The position numbers and the translations under genes were made by a program. Positions 26,032 through 35,208 of a DNA stretch of 64,000 nucleotides are shown here, in pieces. Source of the DNA: Legionella sp. (GTDB lineage Bacteria; Pseudomonadota; Gammaproteobacteria; Legionellales; Legionellaceae); contig JAUXWR010000468.1 in assembly GCA_030680075.1 (NCBI GenBank), positions 16,576 to 80,575 of the forward strand, given 5' to 3'. The notes below the pieces were generated by a model. The model was given only the letters and a program-made list of their open reading frames with translations. It ran no database searches and was not told where the DNA came from. Positions within the stretch are counted from its first letter, which is position 1; every line of letters starts with the position of its first letter.

Positions 26032-26883
26032 CTAAGCAACGCATTCATCAACGGCAACACGCAATTTATTGCGCACAATTAACTCGTCGGGTTTGATATC
26101 TTTAATGCCGGTACCCATCAATAAAGGAATTTTTCTGATAGTAGAAGCAAAATCTCTCAATGCATGCGTTTCAATGGAGGCAGCCTGATCAGAGCCATAC
26201 ATTGCTCTATCGAGTGTAATGTGTCTTTCCAGGGATGAAGCGCCCAATACAACGGCTGCTGAGCAGACTTTAAGAAGAGAAGTTTCATGACCTGAATAGC
26301 CTACCTTGCAGTTGTAACGCTTCATTAACATGGGAATACAAAGAAGATTGGCATCTTCCTGCTTCATTGGATAAGTACTATTACAATGCATTAACTCAAA
26401 GGGGCAGTTTGCTTTTTGAAAGAGGTTCACGGTTTCATCAATTTCATCAAGCGTGGCCATGCCAGTAGAAATAAACGTTAGTTTTTGTTCAGATGCTATT
26501 TCGCGAAGCAAGGGTTTATGACCCAACATGGCAGATGCTACTTTATTAAACGGAACGTTAAAGGCACGAATAAATCGTTGGGCATCCACATCCCAGGCGG
26601 AAGCACTCCAGTCAATGTTTAATGCTTTACAGTACTGAGCGATTTCCTCATAATCTTGTTGAGTAAACTCAAGCCCGAGCTTTTGGTGGCGCTGCGTATT
26701 ACCCCATGGGCTTTCACGTGGGCTATCCAGAAATTCCTGGGTATAGACTTTATCAATGGTGCGTTTCTGAAATTTCACTGCGTCAAACCCTGCGTCAGCT
26801 GCAGCAGCAATCAGTTGTTTGGCAATATCCAGGCTGCCATTATGGTTTATGCCGATTTCAGCAATCAGATATAAGCTCATCAA
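26032..26883 (-). CDS. Short NeuB-family synthase lacking the SAF domain
   Basis: A 283-residue N-acetylneuraminate synthase-like TIM barrel: IAEIGINHNGSLDIAKQLI at the start, FKVASAML-type FNKVASAMLGH, STGMATLDEI, MHCNSTYPM, GYSGHETSL and LERHITLDRA. It stops right after the barrel, without the C-terminal SAF domain present in LegI (333 aa) and PseI (349 aa) of this window. Short NeuB proteins paired with KdsC-like phosphatases are known in Bacteroides, where the substrate is a sugar phosphate and the product is Kdn 9-phosphate. Here it overlaps the KdsC-like gene by 26 bases, so a phosphorylated aldose substrate is plausible. Confidence 0.88.
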   Translation of the reverse strand: MMSLYLIAEIGINHNGSLDIAKQLIAAAADAGFDAVKFQKRTIDKVYTQEFLDSPRESPWGNTQRHQKLGLEFTQQDYEEIAQYCKALNIDWSASAWDVDAQRFIRAFNVPFNKVASAMLGHKPLLREIASEQKLTFISTGMATLDEIDETVNLFQKANCPFELMHCNSTYPMKQEDANLLCIPMLMKRYNCKVGYSGHETSLLKVCSAAVVLGASSLERHITLDRAMYGSDQAASIETHALRDFASTIRKIPLLMGTGIKDIKPDELIVRNKLRVAVDECVA

Positions 26884-27430
26884 TTTCTTCCTCAGTTAAG
26901 TCATTTATTCCAAGCAACTGCTCGATGAATGCGCGGACAAAACCCTCTCCTCCACGCTGTGTAAGAATGGTCGCAACCTCTTTTACTTTTGGATGCGCGT
27001 CCGCGGGTGCTATCGCATAACCACTACGCCGCATCAGTGGCAAATCATTCAAATCATTTCCAACATACACTAACCCTGAAAAGGGTTCGTCATCAAACGA
27101 ATTATGCGTTTGAAAGTAGTTGTTCATAAATTCAAGTTTATTTCCGACCCCGTGAAAACAATTCAGTTTCATTTTTTTTGCCCGTTTTAAAACAACGGGA
27201 TTTGATTCTTTCGATAAAATAAAAAAATTAATCGTCAAGGCGTCTCTTTTTTGAAAAGCACGGACAAAATCAAAGGCAAGTCCATCACCCCGATCGCAGC
27301 GCACACTTTCAAGACCTTCCTCATTGACCCAGACTTTGTTATCCGTGAAGACACCGTCAAAATCGAAGGCTACCGTATGGATGGTTTCAAGGGGTGGAAA
27401 AGGTTTAGGCAAGATCCAGCTCCAGTTCAA
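26858..27430 (-). CDS. KdsC-like HAD phosphatase
   Basis: A 190-residue C0-type HAD phosphatase. The nucleophile motif is VAFDFDGVFTDN (Asp-x-Asp), motif III lies in SKESNPVVLKRAKKM, and motif IV in VGNDLNDLPLMRRSG, followed by the KdsC-like ADAHPKVKEVA and a glycine-rich C-terminus (TQRGGEGFVRAF). KdsC removes phosphate from Kdo 8-phosphate; a paralogue in Bacteroides acts on Kdn 9-phosphate. It overlaps the GmhA-like gene upstream and the short NeuB gene downstream by 26 bases each, so it most likely dephosphorylates the product of that synthase. Confidence 0.88.
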   Translation of the reverse strand: MNWSWILPKPFPPLETIHTVAFDFDGVFTDNKVWVNEEGLESVRCDRGDGLAFDFVRAFQKRDALTINFFILSKESNPVVLKRAKKMKLNCFHGVGNKLEFMNNYFQTHNSFDDEPFSGLVYVGNDLNDLPLMRRSGYAIAPADAHPKVKEVATILTQRGGEGFVRAFIEQLLGINDLTEEEIDELISDC

Positions 27431-27983
27431 TTATCTCACAGAGGATATGGCCAATTAGAATATGAGCCTCCTGAATGCGAGCGGTAGAATCAGAGGGAAT
27501 AATTAAACAGTGATCGGCAAATTCTTTACAAGGCCCACCGCCCTTCCCTAATAGAGCAAGGGTTGTTAATTGCATTTCGTGGGCAACTTTAAAAGCGTTT
27601 AAGATATTATCACTGTTGCCGCTGGTAGAAATACCAACAAGCGCGTCTCCCGGGCGACCTAAAGCTTCTACCTGGCGGGAAAAAATATCAGCATAACTGT
27701 AATCATTAGCAATGCAGGTAAGATTAGACGTATCAGTCGTTAAGGCAATAGCGCGAAGCGCCCTGCGATTTTTCTTAAACCGACCCACTAACTCTGCGGC
27801 GAGATGCTGGGAGTCAGCCGCACTGCCGCCGTTACCGCACCAAAAAATTGTACCGCCATCTCTCAGAGTATGCGCCAATTTTAAACCGAACTCTTTAATC
27901 GACGCTACAAACGAACTGTTTAGTAACTCGATTGTCGCAAGGTGTTCGGTGATATTTTGCTCAATAACCGTATCGAAAATCAT
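27405..27983 (-). CDS. GmhA-like sugar phosphate isomerase (SIS domain)
   Basis: A 192-residue single-SIS-domain protein closely resembling phosphoheptose isomerase GmhA: WCGNGGSAADSQHLAAELVG, GISTSGNSDNIL and TARIQEAHILIGHILCEIIE, keeping the catalytic Glu and His positions. GmhA turns sedoheptulose 7-phosphate into a heptose 7-phosphate. It opens a cassette with the KdsC-like phosphatase and short NeuB, where an aldose phosphate supplier would be expected. No other heptose genes (gmhB, hldE) are in the window, so it is more likely a substrate provider for the synthase than for ADP-heptose. Confidence 0.88.
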   Translation of the reverse strand: MIFDTVIEQNITEHLATIELLNSSFVASIKEFGLKLAHTLRDGGTIFWCGNGGSAADSQHLAAELVGRFKKNRRALRAIALTTDTSNLTCIANDYSYADIFSRQVEALGRPGDALVGISTSGNSDNILNAFKVAHEMQLTTLALLGKGGGPCKEFADHCLIIPSDSTARIQEAHILIGHILCEIIELELDLA

Positions 27984-28108
27984 ATTCTTATTATTCTTCC
28001 AGGCACGCTAACGCCCTTGGGTTATGTTACTCCCAAAGAACCATAAACATGCTATTGTGAGGTACTGGTTCGCGCAATTCTACCTTACTTCAAGAGGATT
28101 GATAAGCC

Positions 28109-29434
28109 CTAACAAGGAGAAGTGGCAGACAATAAATTCAGGTATGAATTAGCAATCGCACTGGATTGATAATGCTTCAAAATTTCGTTAACGACAGCAA
28201 TATCAACGCGTTGTGTCTCTTTAAAAAACTCACCCAGCTTATTGACCAGATTTTCTGTAATTCCATCCCCTTGAAAACAGGAAAAAGCCGCCGGATACGC
28301 TTTAAGCAAGGGAATAGTAGAATCTTCCTCGACTGAGGTAATGTTTAAGATAGGTAAACCTGTAGACATATATTCAATAACCTTACTCGGTGCCTGATAG
28401 GTCGTGGAATTACCAATATTTACCAAGATATCCGCACTTTCGTAAACCTGCATAATTTTTGATTTATCTACATGGCCGTGTAAAAAAATCCAGTCATTAA
28501 TGGCAGCTTTCCAGGGTTCAAATTCTTGCTTGCAATCGCCAAGATTGCCATAAAAATGAATTTTAATAGTGCAGGAGGTAATCGCATTCCTGACGGCACT
28601 TAATAATTCAATTAAATAGTGAGGGTTACGTATTTTTGAGTAGAGGGTGCCTGCAAATAATAAATGAACCGTTTTAGTAGCCGCAGCTGCGTGCTCATCC
28701 CTCTCAGCAAAAATATAGTTGCCTGTAACCAGAGGAGGAATCACATGAAACCATTCCTTTGAGCCACCCAAATGCGCTATATATTCGTCTGCTGTCTTTT
28801 TTGTAGTGACTGTTATTTTTTGCGAGGATTTAATCACTCGCCGCTCGACATATTTATTTAATCGTTCATAAAGCCGATTATTATTCATTGGTGATTCTTT
28901 AAGAAAAGAAAAAGGATCACCATAATCGCAAATCCAGGGAATCTCCTGCCGACGACGACCGAGCATCATCGCAACCAGATGAGAACTAAAGGGATGTGCC
29001 ACTGAAAAAATGCCATCATAGTGATGACTTTTTAAAAGACGTTTTGTCTCACGATATACACGAGGGATCCAGAACCAGGCAAAATCAGGCCATCGCAGCA
29101 TCAATGTTATTTTTTTCAAGAGGGCGTAGGTTGCGTGTTTTATCTTTGTGCGCCACAGAGGTTCTGAGGAACCATCAGCATAAACTTTAGCAAACTCCAT
29201 CGAGCGAAATCGCTGGGAAGGATCGCCAACGCGATAGACATTAACCCCTTTTACTTGCTCTTTTTTGGGCAAAGCTGACTCAGCATTGGCACATACCACA
29301 TCAACAATAATCCCTTTTTGTGCCCAATATTCACAAATGGCACTCCAGCGAAAAGCTCGGGGGTCATTAGCTGGATGATAGGAGTGTGTTATAACCAGGA
29401 TACGCACTATTTTATTCTCATCAATACATGGCAT
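28109..29434 (-). CDS. Glycosyltransferase family 4
   Basis: A 441-residue GT-B glycosyltransferase. The N-terminal domain starts VRILVITHSYHPANDPRAFR. The C-terminal domain contains LLFAGTLYSKIRNP, FLHGHVDKSKIMQVYESADI and KVIEYMSTGLPIL, the usual donor-binding end of GT4 enzymes. It resembles WbpI/WcaL-like transferases, but the sugar is unknown. It overlaps the Wzy-like gene by 14 bases. About 125 bases without a gene separate it from the GmhA-like gene; I see only a weak hairpin there. Confidence 0.88.
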   Translation of the reverse strand: MPCIDENKIVRILVITHSYHPANDPRAFRWSAICEYWAQKGIIVDVVCANAESALPKKEQVKGVNVYRVGDPSQRFRSMEFAKVYADGSSEPLWRTKIKHATYALLKKITLMLRWPDFAWFWIPRVYRETKRLLKSHHYDGIFSVAHPFSSHLVAMMLGRRRQEIPWICDYGDPFSFLKESPMNNNRLYERLNKYVERRVIKSSQKITVTTKKTADEYIAHLGGSKEWFHVIPPLVTGNYIFAERDEHAAAATKTVHLLFAGTLYSKIRNPHYLIELLSAVRNAITSCTIKIHFYGNLGDCKQEFEPWKAAINDWIFLHGHVDKSKIMQVYESADILVNIGNSTTYQAPSKVIEYMSTGLPILNITSVEEDSTIPLLKAYPAAFSCFQGDGITENLVNKLGEFFKETQRVDIAVVNEILKHYQSSAIANSYLNLLSATSPC

Positions 29435-30776
29435 GCTTATGCATACTCATATTACAATTTATTAGCCGAGAGCTTAGCACAAACTTCGAGTCTTTTTTTA
29501 TACCACAGAACACGGCCAAGCCTAAAAAACAATATATCGCTTGATAGGCATCTTCTCTGGGATAACCAAAGAATGAATGATACAAAGTAAACATAATAGA
29601 TAATAATATGTAAAGAGTCAGTGCATTATTTTTAATAAAATAATTACGCCGATAGCACTGGCCAAGCGCGAGAAAGAACGGAACAAATCCAATAAACATC
29701 ACCAATATTCCTACCCGTTGCATCCATCTAACGTAATCATTATGTGGCCCTGAGTTAATAACACTACTTAAACCTGCCCCGGTTAAATATTCCGAAGGGT
29801 GCAGTAAGCTTAAGCCATGTTGGAGTATTTTTATCCTTGGGGTGCTTATTGCCCCACCAAGCGTTACATATTTATCCACCATTCTCTGATGCAACTCAAC
29901 TTCTGATGCATTTTTGAGGTCCGCATGCCTGTTAAGCGCTTGCAACGAAATAAATATGCAAAGTACGGCAATGCTTAAAAACATCAATTTTTTAACTAAA
30001 CTGCTTTCTCGATTGTAGAGAAAAAAAACAACCGCAGACAATACAACAAATAACACTGATTGACGACTTGTCGACAAGCAAATATAGACAAAAAGAACGA
30101 TTAAAATCGCGAGTGATATCAATTTGACAAATTTTGAGGAGCTTGCGCTACCCATTAAATACATCGCAGATAACGCGGGGAAAGTAAGGTAAGGTACATA
30201 ACTGTTGTAGTTTAATCCTGAACCGCCCCCTAATTTAGTAAGTACGGGCAATGTGAAAATAGTAGCTATTTGTTCATGATAAAGAAACGAAAGAACGCTG
30301 ATTGGTGCAATCAAGACCGTGATTAGTGCGAGCTTATTAATTTCTTGTTCTGTTAGGCCTCTTAAGGCCAAATAAACAACCATGGGAATATATAAAAAGG
30401 CATTACGCAAAACATATAACGCAGGATTCACTGTTTTAAGATGCAAAGACGCGCCGGTGATATCCACCTCATACAGGTTCCGACCAGGATCAAACATCGC
30501 AAAAAATAGTAATAAGGCCGGAAAAAGAAGAATGAAAAATAATTCAGTTTGAGCCGCGTATGTTTGGTTAAAAATGCTCTTTCCACAGGAAAAAAACTTC
30601 TGGCAACACAAGCCAAAGAAAATTAATGCAAGTAATTCACGGTAATAAACGACTTTGTCAAAAAGAAAAAAATGAAATGGATTTAGTATTATCAACAAAA
30701 ACAACGCATACAAACCCAATTGATCCGGCACAGTTGTTCCCTGCTTGTGCCAATTTCCTGCACTTAAGGTGTTCAC
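29421..30776 (-). CDS. O-antigen polymerase/ligase-like membrane protein (Wzy-like)
   Basis: A 451-residue polytopic membrane protein with about eleven hydrophobic segments and a large extracytoplasmic loop between about residues 290 and 360 (GLSLLHPSEYLTGAGLSSV, SGPHNDYVRWMQ). The H-x2-Y in the loop and general layout fit Wzy polymerase or WaaL ligase proteins. As the only one in the locus, it is the best candidate for the O-chain polymerase. The start codon is GTG at 30774-30776, with GGAG about 10 bases upstream inside the end of the heparinase-like gene. Confidence 0.8.
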   Translation of the reverse strand: MNTLSAGNWHKQGTTVPDQLGLYALFLLIILNPFHFFLFDKVVYYRELLALIFFGLCCQKFFSCGKSIFNQTYAAQTELFFILLFPALLLFFAMFDPGRNLYEVDITGASLHLKTVNPALYVLRNAFLYIPMVVYLALRGLTEQEINKLALITVLIAPISVLSFLYHEQIATIFTLPVLTKLGGGSGLNYNSYVPYLTFPALSAMYLMGSASSSKFVKLISLAILIVLFVYICLSTSRQSVLFVVLSAVVFFLYNRESSLVKKLMFLSIAVLCIFISLQALNRHADLKNASEVELHQRMVDKYVTLGGAISTPRIKILQHGLSLLHPSEYLTGAGLSSVINSGPHNDYVRWMQRVGILVMFIGFVPFFLALGQCYRRNYFIKNNALTLYILLSIMFTLYHSFFGYPREDAYQAIYCFLGLAVFCGIKKDSKFVLSSRLINCNMSMHKHAMY

Positions 30777-30782
30777 TTTACA

Positions 30783-33047
30783 TTAACTCCATGTCTTATA
30801 CTTAATCCCATATCCAGATGAAAAAACAGATTTATTGGGTAATTTAGAACTTAACTCCTTGTTCTTATGCGCATGATAAATCACGACAGAGTTATTTCCT
30901 AGAGAAATTGCTAATTGATGTAAATCTTTCAGAGAAGCTGTTTTGCCGATAAAACCTTTATCACCAAAATAAATCACCTCCACTTTTTCTATTTGAATGG
31001 GTCTAAAGACATTTGCCAAATGAAAATCTTGATTTTCGGATGTTGAAAAAGGAGAAAAGTGACTCTCACTACTACGATAATTGTTCCGCTCTACGGGTAT
31101 TGGCGTATAAAGATAAGTCCCTGGATCGCTGATTATATTTTTATTGTCGATGACTAATTCAACCGATAATTGATCATGATGCCGGTGACTGGAATGAAGC
31201 GGCTCATTACCAATCCAGCACCGCACTGCCAAATATAATCTGGAAGATTGAAAAATAAACAAACCAAAGTCGGGGTAAGCCTTAAGCGTTAAATCGGTTA
31301 ATAAATCGCTATCATCAACCGTGAATTCAAATTTTCGACAGTGGTGTTCGGGAAGCGCTAATAGTTGCAATAGAGACGTCTCAAAAATATCCTTGTTGCT
31401 TCTCTGAGAATACTCTCTTCTCCTGCAAATTTGCGATTGCATGCTTTTTTTTGCAAGAGCGCGGATAATGAGACGGTCAGCATTAGCAAAAACGCCTTCT
31501 TGCAACATGGGCCAATTAGCAAACTCTGCTCGTTCAAATAACCCCGCACTCGCTGCCACCAAATGACGGCAATCCAGATTATCTTCCATGAAATAGATTG
31601 CATCGTCCGGTGTTTCGTACAGGCTTAAAGTGCAAGGCTTGTAGTTATCCAAATTCAAATAGGTCTCTTGAGCCTCTCTTACCGTCATTTGCCGATAAAT
31701 CGGTGCGAGCTTAAAAAAGCGGCCACTATCATTATCCCCGATTTGCGGAATATGACCTGATGGTTTGGTTATATCTATAATGAATTCCGCCATGCGCTCC
31801 AGACGTTGTAAATAGTCTGGCGGGAATGGGCTAAATCTTGTTTCGTCTGGCAAGGGGTACAACGGTAGGGGAGCCGCTTTCAGGCACGGGGTTCCGCGTT
31901 TATTTTTAATAAAGGTGTGATTATAGGTTTGAAGCTTTTCAAGCCGTTGAGAAGGCAGCCCGAGAATAAGGGCACTTGCATAATAAACCATTTCAGCCGA
32001 GAGGCGATGATAGCTTGTCGAGCCTTCAAAATTTCCCCCATCAGGGTGAAATTGTCTATCCACTTCAATAACCAGCTCCTGTGTTGCAAACGCTAACCAC
32101 GCATCCGTTTCAGGGCTTGAGGGCAGATAGGCTGCAATAAATGCCAGTCCTGTAATATTAGCCAGATAGTGATTGGCGCGTAACGGACTCCACTCCAGAT
32201 TTTCAACAATATAGTGTCCATGCTCATAAATGCTTTTCGCAAACAGGTGTTCAACAGACGGTTTAAACTGAATTTGGCCTGATAAAAATATATCGCGCGC
32301 CAGTAACCAGTTAACTGCCCGAATAGCCACATCCATAGGGCAAACCCAATTAACGCCAAACCCTGGCGGGTTTGTTGCCATAAAATCCAGCATCTGATTT
32401 TGGTATTCAGCTAAAATCCGGCTTTTTTCATTCTCACAACGTTCAGGAGAAAGATAAGCAAGCGCTAACTGCGGTAAATGTTGCATACGCGCCAATTCCC
32501 AGGGTACTTTTATATCAACCCCTGGAATATGGCCAATACGAATTTTTTTTGACCACTGTTGTTCTGACCAGCGGTAACCTGATTTAAAATCGAGTTGCCA
32601 ATCGATGGGCTGATAATCAGGTGAAATATGTTGCCAGATTTTTTGTGCATATACTAAGTTGGAGCGATTAATTCGGCCTTTAAGCCAATTTCCTTCGCTA
32701 TCAATTTTAACAGGCTTTCCCATTTCAAATTGGTATTGCTCAAGTCCTCGGCAATTCATTCCATAAAAAACTTCCACCCAGCCTGAACCGAGCAAATCAA
32801 ATTGATGGTGAAGGTAATGCGTAATAACAAGGGAAGGAATTCCATTCACATCAGCTAAATCAGCCGTTTCAAAATTGAGACAGGAGGCCAGCTCATAAGA
32901 TACATCACTTTGATGGTAGCTTCCTTTGCATTTTGCCTGCGCAAGATGTCGCCATTGTCTAAGCTCACGCCCGGCACGCGCAGTAACTCGTTTAATGAGG
33001 CCGAAATAGCCTGATTCACCAATTATTTGTTGCAGCCGCTTTCTCAT
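30783..33047 (-). CDS. Heparinase II/III-like protein
   Basis: A 754-residue protein of the alginate lyase/heparinase II-III superfamily. The N-terminal half (to about residue 450) looks like the helical toroid (NPPGFGVNWVCPMDVAIRA, NWLL; FEGSTSYHRLSAEM), and the C-terminal half is the beta-sandwich with SSHRHHDQLSVEL and DPGTYLYTP. It has no signal peptide, so a cytoplasmic or membrane-surface role in assembly rather than degradation outside is likely. It overlaps the bi-domain oxidoreductase gene by 4 bases. The same pair, often with AsnB-like genes, is seen in other O-antigen loci, where its role is unclear. Confidence 0.88.
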   Translation of the reverse strand: MRKRLQQIIGESGYFGLIKRVTARAGRELRQWRHLAQAKCKGSYHQSDVSYELASCLNFETADLADVNGIPSLVITHYLHHQFDLLGSGWVEVFYGMNCRGLEQYQFEMGKPVKIDSEGNWLKGRINRSNLVYAQKIWQHISPDYQPIDWQLDFKSGYRWSEQQWSKKIRIGHIPGVDIKVPWELARMQHLPQLALAYLSPERCENEKSRILAEYQNQMLDFMATNPPGFGVNWVCPMDVAIRAVNWLLARDIFLSGQIQFKPSVEHLFAKSIYEHGHYIVENLEWSPLRANHYLANITGLAFIAAYLPSSPETDAWLAFATQELVIEVDRQFHPDGGNFEGSTSYHRLSAEMVYYASALILGLPSQRLEKLQTYNHTFIKNKRGTPCLKAAPLPLYPLPDETRFSPFPPDYLQRLERMAEFIIDITKPSGHIPQIGDNDSGRFFKLAPIYRQMTVREAQETYLNLDNYKPCTLSLYETPDDAIYFMEDNLDCRHLVAASAGLFERAEFANWPMLQEGVFANADRLIIRALAKKSMQSQICRRREYSQRSNKDIFETSLLQLLALPEHHCRKFEFTVDDSDLLTDLTLKAYPDFGLFIFQSSRLYLAVRCWIGNEPLHSSHRHHDQLSVELVIDNKNIISDPGTYLYTPIPVERNNYRSSESHFSPFSTSENQDFHLANVFRPIQIEKVEVIYFGDKGFIGKTASLKDLHQLAISLGNNSVVIYHAHKNKELSSKLPNKSVFSSGYGIKYKTWS

Positions 33048-35206
33048 TGCTTATTAAAATCCTGGCTCATTTCAGCACGACATAATTGCTCTTCTACTAA
33101 TAAACCTATCTTTGCTGATTGTACTTGCTGCCACCAGGGAATTGGCCATTCACCGCTATTAATGCTGTCTGCAAAAGCGATTAACTCTTCTCTCAAGCCC
33201 TTTTCCTGAACAGACGTTTTTAGCGATTTTCCTTTAATACCGTGTATCGTCATTGTTTTATAATCTGACAAAAATAGCTGTTTACCATCCACGTATAAAT
33301 CCGCTGTCTCCTTGGGAGAGTCTTTAGCACCCATTGCGGTGTATGTAAGGCTTGCAACGGAGCCATCACTAAAAGACAGAGTCGCCATAAAGTTATCACG
33401 CGAGCTATAATGATGTGAGTTAAGGCTTATAGGCTGCGCTGTCAGGTGTACAATTTCTGAATTGGCAAGGTAGGTAAAAAGATCATAAATATGGCAAGCT
33501 TCACCTAAATTACGCCCTCCTCCTTCTTGTCCATGCACCCAATGATCGAGCGGTATATAACCTGCGTTCATGCGATAATTCAGCATAAAGGGAGCACTTC
33601 GCCCTTGCAGTAACTGATACATCTGCCGTGCATAAGGGGAAAAGCGGCGATTGTAGCCTGTTAATAACACCGGTTTATTGCCTTCATTCCCTTTTATAAA
33701 TTCATCAAGAGCCAGAAGCTCATCAGGCGTCAATACCAGGGGCTTTTCTACCAGTACATGCTTACCGGCTTTAAGCGCTGCCAATGCCATTGCTCCATGT
33801 TGATGATGACGGGTCGCGATTATAACGGCATCAACGTTTGGGTCAGCTAATACTTCCTCAAAATCCGTCGAGCAATAATTTGCACCAAATTGCTTACCAA
33901 TGGCGGCAGCTGTATGGCCGCTACGTGTCACCACTGCTTGCAAAGTAAAACGGTCTTTAAGACTTTGTAAATTAGGCAAGTGCGCTGAGCGTGCAAATGC
34001 ACCGGCACCTAAAATAGCAATCCGGATTCGACCTGGAACTTTAGCCGATTGAGGGTTTAAGTGTACCGTGTGAAGAGGCTTTGCATCGCTTTCGGGGTAG
34101 GTTAGTAAAACCATCATTGGCTTTACCGCCGCATCCGACAAAGAGGCATAGGCCTTGGTGGCATCACCGACTGGGAAACGTGAAGTAATGAGTGATTCCA
34201 CCTGTATTCGCTTTTCAGCCAATAATCGTAAATACTCACCCATATTACGATTTTCTGTCCAGCGCACATAGGCGACAGGATAGTCAAGCCCTTGCTCTTC
34301 ATAGCGGTGATCGTAACGACCGGGACCATAAGAGCTGGAAATTAAAAAATCAATTTCCTTCACATAAAAATCTGCCCGGTTAAGGTGTAAGCCCACATCG
34401 CCAACAAGCACAACGCGCCCTTTTTTGCGGCAAATTTTAAAGGCTGTTGATACAACACTGTCAGAGGGTGTTGCAGCGGTAATGATGACGCCATCTGCAC
34501 CTATTCCATCGGTGAGGCGTACGACCTGATCAATATTATTACCCTCTTCAGGGTTTAAACCAAGATCAAGACCCAGCTTCACTGCTTGTGCGATACGCTT
34601 TGGATCAACATCTATTCCTATCGTTCGACAGCCATTAGCTTTTAAAAGCTGAACGGTTAATTGCCCGAGAATTCCAAGCCCAATTACAACAAAACTCTCG
34701 CCAAGCGTAGGCGTGGCTCGCCTTACACCTTGTAAGGCAATAGAGCCTAAGGTAACCGTTGAGCTACTATCCCAGTCAAGTGATGCGGGTATTGGTACAC
34801 ATAAGTTACGGGGCACTCGAATAAACTCAGCATGATGCGCACATTGAGCGCCGGCGCATGCCACTCTATCGCCAATAGCGATATCATGGATGCCAGCACC
34901 GATATCTATAACTGTCCCTGCCGCCGAATAGCCCGTTGGGTGGGCGGCGTCGCGCTTTTCCTCAATAAGACTCAAGGTGCGATTTAATCCCAGAGATGAG
35001 GCTAATTTTAAGGTGGCAACCACTTTTTCAGGTTGCTTTAGTGCCTTTTTCCATAATGGAACAGCACTGGAGCGCACACCGCTCATTTCAGTACCGACGG
35101 AGAGACAGGACGTATGGACTCGCACCAATACTTCACCAGGCCCCACGCGTGGAGCCGGAACATCGCCGACAATTGCAGCACCTTTATGAATTAAAACTTG
35201 TTTCAT
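33044..35206 (-). CDS. Bi-domain oxidoreductase: alcohol dehydrogenase fused to Gfo/Idh/MocA
   Basis: A 720-residue fusion. Residues 1-370 form a medium-chain dehydrogenase (GroES-like part, then VIGLGILGQLTVQLLKANG and VVLVGDVG). Residues 395-720 form a Gfo/Idh/MocA oxidoreductase (IAILGAGAFARSAHL, VLVEKPLVLTPDE, GEACHIYDLF). Such fusions occur beside heparinase II/III-like genes in polysaccharide loci and may oxidise then reduce one sugar, for example in epimerisation through a keto intermediate. The structural zinc lobe cysteines of typical ADHs are not evident. The gene lies 2 bases after asnB and overlaps the next gene by 4. Confidence 0.9.
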   Translation of the reverse strand: MKQVLIHKGAAIVGDVPAPRVGPGEVLVRVHTSCLSVGTEMSGVRSSAVPLWKKALKQPEKVVATLKLASSLGLNRTLSLIEEKRDAAHPTGYSAAGTVIDIGAGIHDIAIGDRVACAGAQCAHHAEFIRVPRNLCVPIPASLDWDSSSTVTLGSIALQGVRRATPTLGESFVVIGLGILGQLTVQLLKANGCRTIGIDVDPKRIAQAVKLGLDLGLNPEEGNNIDQVVRLTDGIGADGVIITAATPSDSVVSTAFKICRKKGRVVLVGDVGLHLNRADFYVKEIDFLISSSYGPGRYDHRYEEQGLDYPVAYVRWTENRNMGEYLRLLAEKRIQVESLITSRFPVGDATKAYASLSDAAVKPMMVLLTYPESDAKPLHTVHLNPQSAKVPGRIRIAILGAGAFARSAHLPNLQSLKDRFTLQAVVTRSGHTAAAIGKQFGANYCSTDFEEVLADPNVDAVIIATRHHQHGAMALAALKAGKHVLVEKPLVLTPDELLALDEFIKGNEGNKPVLLTGYNRRFSPYARQMYQLLQGRSAPFMLNYRMNAGYIPLDHWVHGQEGGGRNLGEACHIYDLFTYLANSEIVHLTAQPISLNSHHYSSRDNFMATLSFSDGSVASLTYTAMGAKDSPKETADLYVDGKQLFLSDYKTMTIHGIKGKSLKTSVQEKGLREELIAFADSINSGEWPIPWWQQVQSAKIGLLVEEQLCRAEMSQDFNKQ

Positions 35207-35208
35207 TG

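Noticed and set aside
26858..27983. GmhA-like and KdsC-like genes as ordinary core heptose and Kdo genes
   Set aside because: They overlap a NeuB-type synthase gene by 26 bases and no gmhB, hldE, kdsA or kdsB is nearby, so a dedicated cassette is the better reading.
28014..28037. Terminator hairpin between the GT4 gene and the GmhA-like gene
   Set aside because: The stem is only about five base pairs plus a wobble, without a T-run.
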